Shown: piece after piece, positions 63,991 to 64,000 of the stretch
How positions within the stretch are numbered: the stretch's first letter is position 1
Layout of the letters: the number at the start of each line of letters is the position of its first letter
Assembly: GCF_029664245.1 (NCBI RefSeq)
Contig: NZ_JANAIE010000002.1
Coordinates: 186,001 to 250,000, forward strand
DNA from: Profundicola chukchiensis
GTDB taxonomy: Bacteria > Bacteroidota > Bacteroidia > Flavobacteriales > Weeksellaceae
DNA length: 64,000 bases
Reading direction: 5' to 3'
Notes under the pieces: model-generated
What the model was told of the DNA's origin: nothing
Seen by the model: the letters and a program-made list of their open reading frames with translations, nothing else
The model's database searches: none
Made by a program: the position numbers and the translations under genes

Positions 63991-64000
63991 TTAATTAAAA

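Noticed and set aside
1-64000. tRNA, rRNA, prophage, insertion sequence or defence island
   Set aside because: I found no cloverleaf, rRNA core, integrase, transposase, restriction or toxin-antitoxin gene in the window.

Overview
The window is AT-rich chromosomal DNA from a member of the Bacteroidota, most likely order Flavobacteriales. Four things support this. There are Bacteroidota-type promoters (TAnnTTTG -7 boxes, some with TTG about 19-20 bases upstream). It encodes gliding and type IX secretion associated genes (gldB, gldC, and a large secreted protein with a type IX sorting tail). Lipoproteins, DUF4270, DUF6452 and DUF6048 proteins of this group are abundant. Gene neighbourhoods such as panC / truncated starch synthase / DUF4270 / glmS are typical of flavobacteria. 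I cannot name the genus. There are no rRNA or tRNA genes, no prophage, no insertion sequence and no CRISPR array.

Layout. 0-7.2 kb: the start of cysQ (cut by the left edge) and a tetR-tolC-adaptor-RND efflux operon. 7.4-11.8 kb: leftward unit of a GT5-only starch-synthase-like gene, a DUF4270 lipoprotein and glmS. 11.9-14.1 kb: panC, panD and a flippase-like membrane protein, rightward. 14.2-24.7 kb: ndk, a DMT permease, uvrA, aconitase, lipocalin, rpoN and asnS. 24.9-30.7 kb: a 59-residue membrane protein, a serine hydrolase, an exbB-exbD-tonB-folC operon and two NlpE-like lipoproteins. 30.8-33.6 kb: a degenerate M1-peptidase-like protein with a barrel-like C-terminus. 33.7-39.9 kb: a leftward operon nadE-rlmD-DUF6452-DUF6048-coaE-histidine kinase-response regulator. 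39.9-43.3 kb: gldB-gldC, an ArsC/Spx-like thioredoxin-fold protein, a cystathionine synthase/lyase and a lipoprotein. 43.3-46.5 kb: a tightly packed DUF3109 / phosphorylase-like / Gfo-Idh-MocA unit. 46.5-49.3 kb: dxs and two envelope proteins. 49.4-57.8 kb: a 2-oxoacid dehydrogenase E2, a GH13 lipoprotein, MscS, an unknown lipoprotein, a threonine-aldolase-like enzyme and a sugar MFS transporter. 57.8-58.5 kb: non-genic DNA with two tandem copies of a roughly 250-base repeat. 58.5-64 kb: tig-clpP, clpX and the type IX secreted protein.

How the genes work together. Most are core functions: amino sugar supply (glmS), pantothenate and CoA (panC, panD, coaE), NAD (nadE), isoprenoids (dxs), protein folding and turnover (tig, clpP, clpX), DNA repair (uvrA), the TCA cycle (aconitase) and energised outer-membrane uptake (exbB, exbD, tonB). 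A second theme is the envelope: at least nine lipoproteins, an efflux system, and type IX secretion components and cargo.

I found no complete, clearly new multi-gene system such as a defence island. The best leads are: a repeat whose two copies keep the same 35-codon reading frame almost intact; a three-gene unit with one-base gaps that includes a protein with nucleoside-phosphorylase-like motifs; a pseudo-M1 peptidase joined to a barrel-like domain; a starch-synthase-like protein that lacks its substrate lysine; and five genes whose -7 box lies only four or five bases before the ATG, suggesting leaderless mRNAs.
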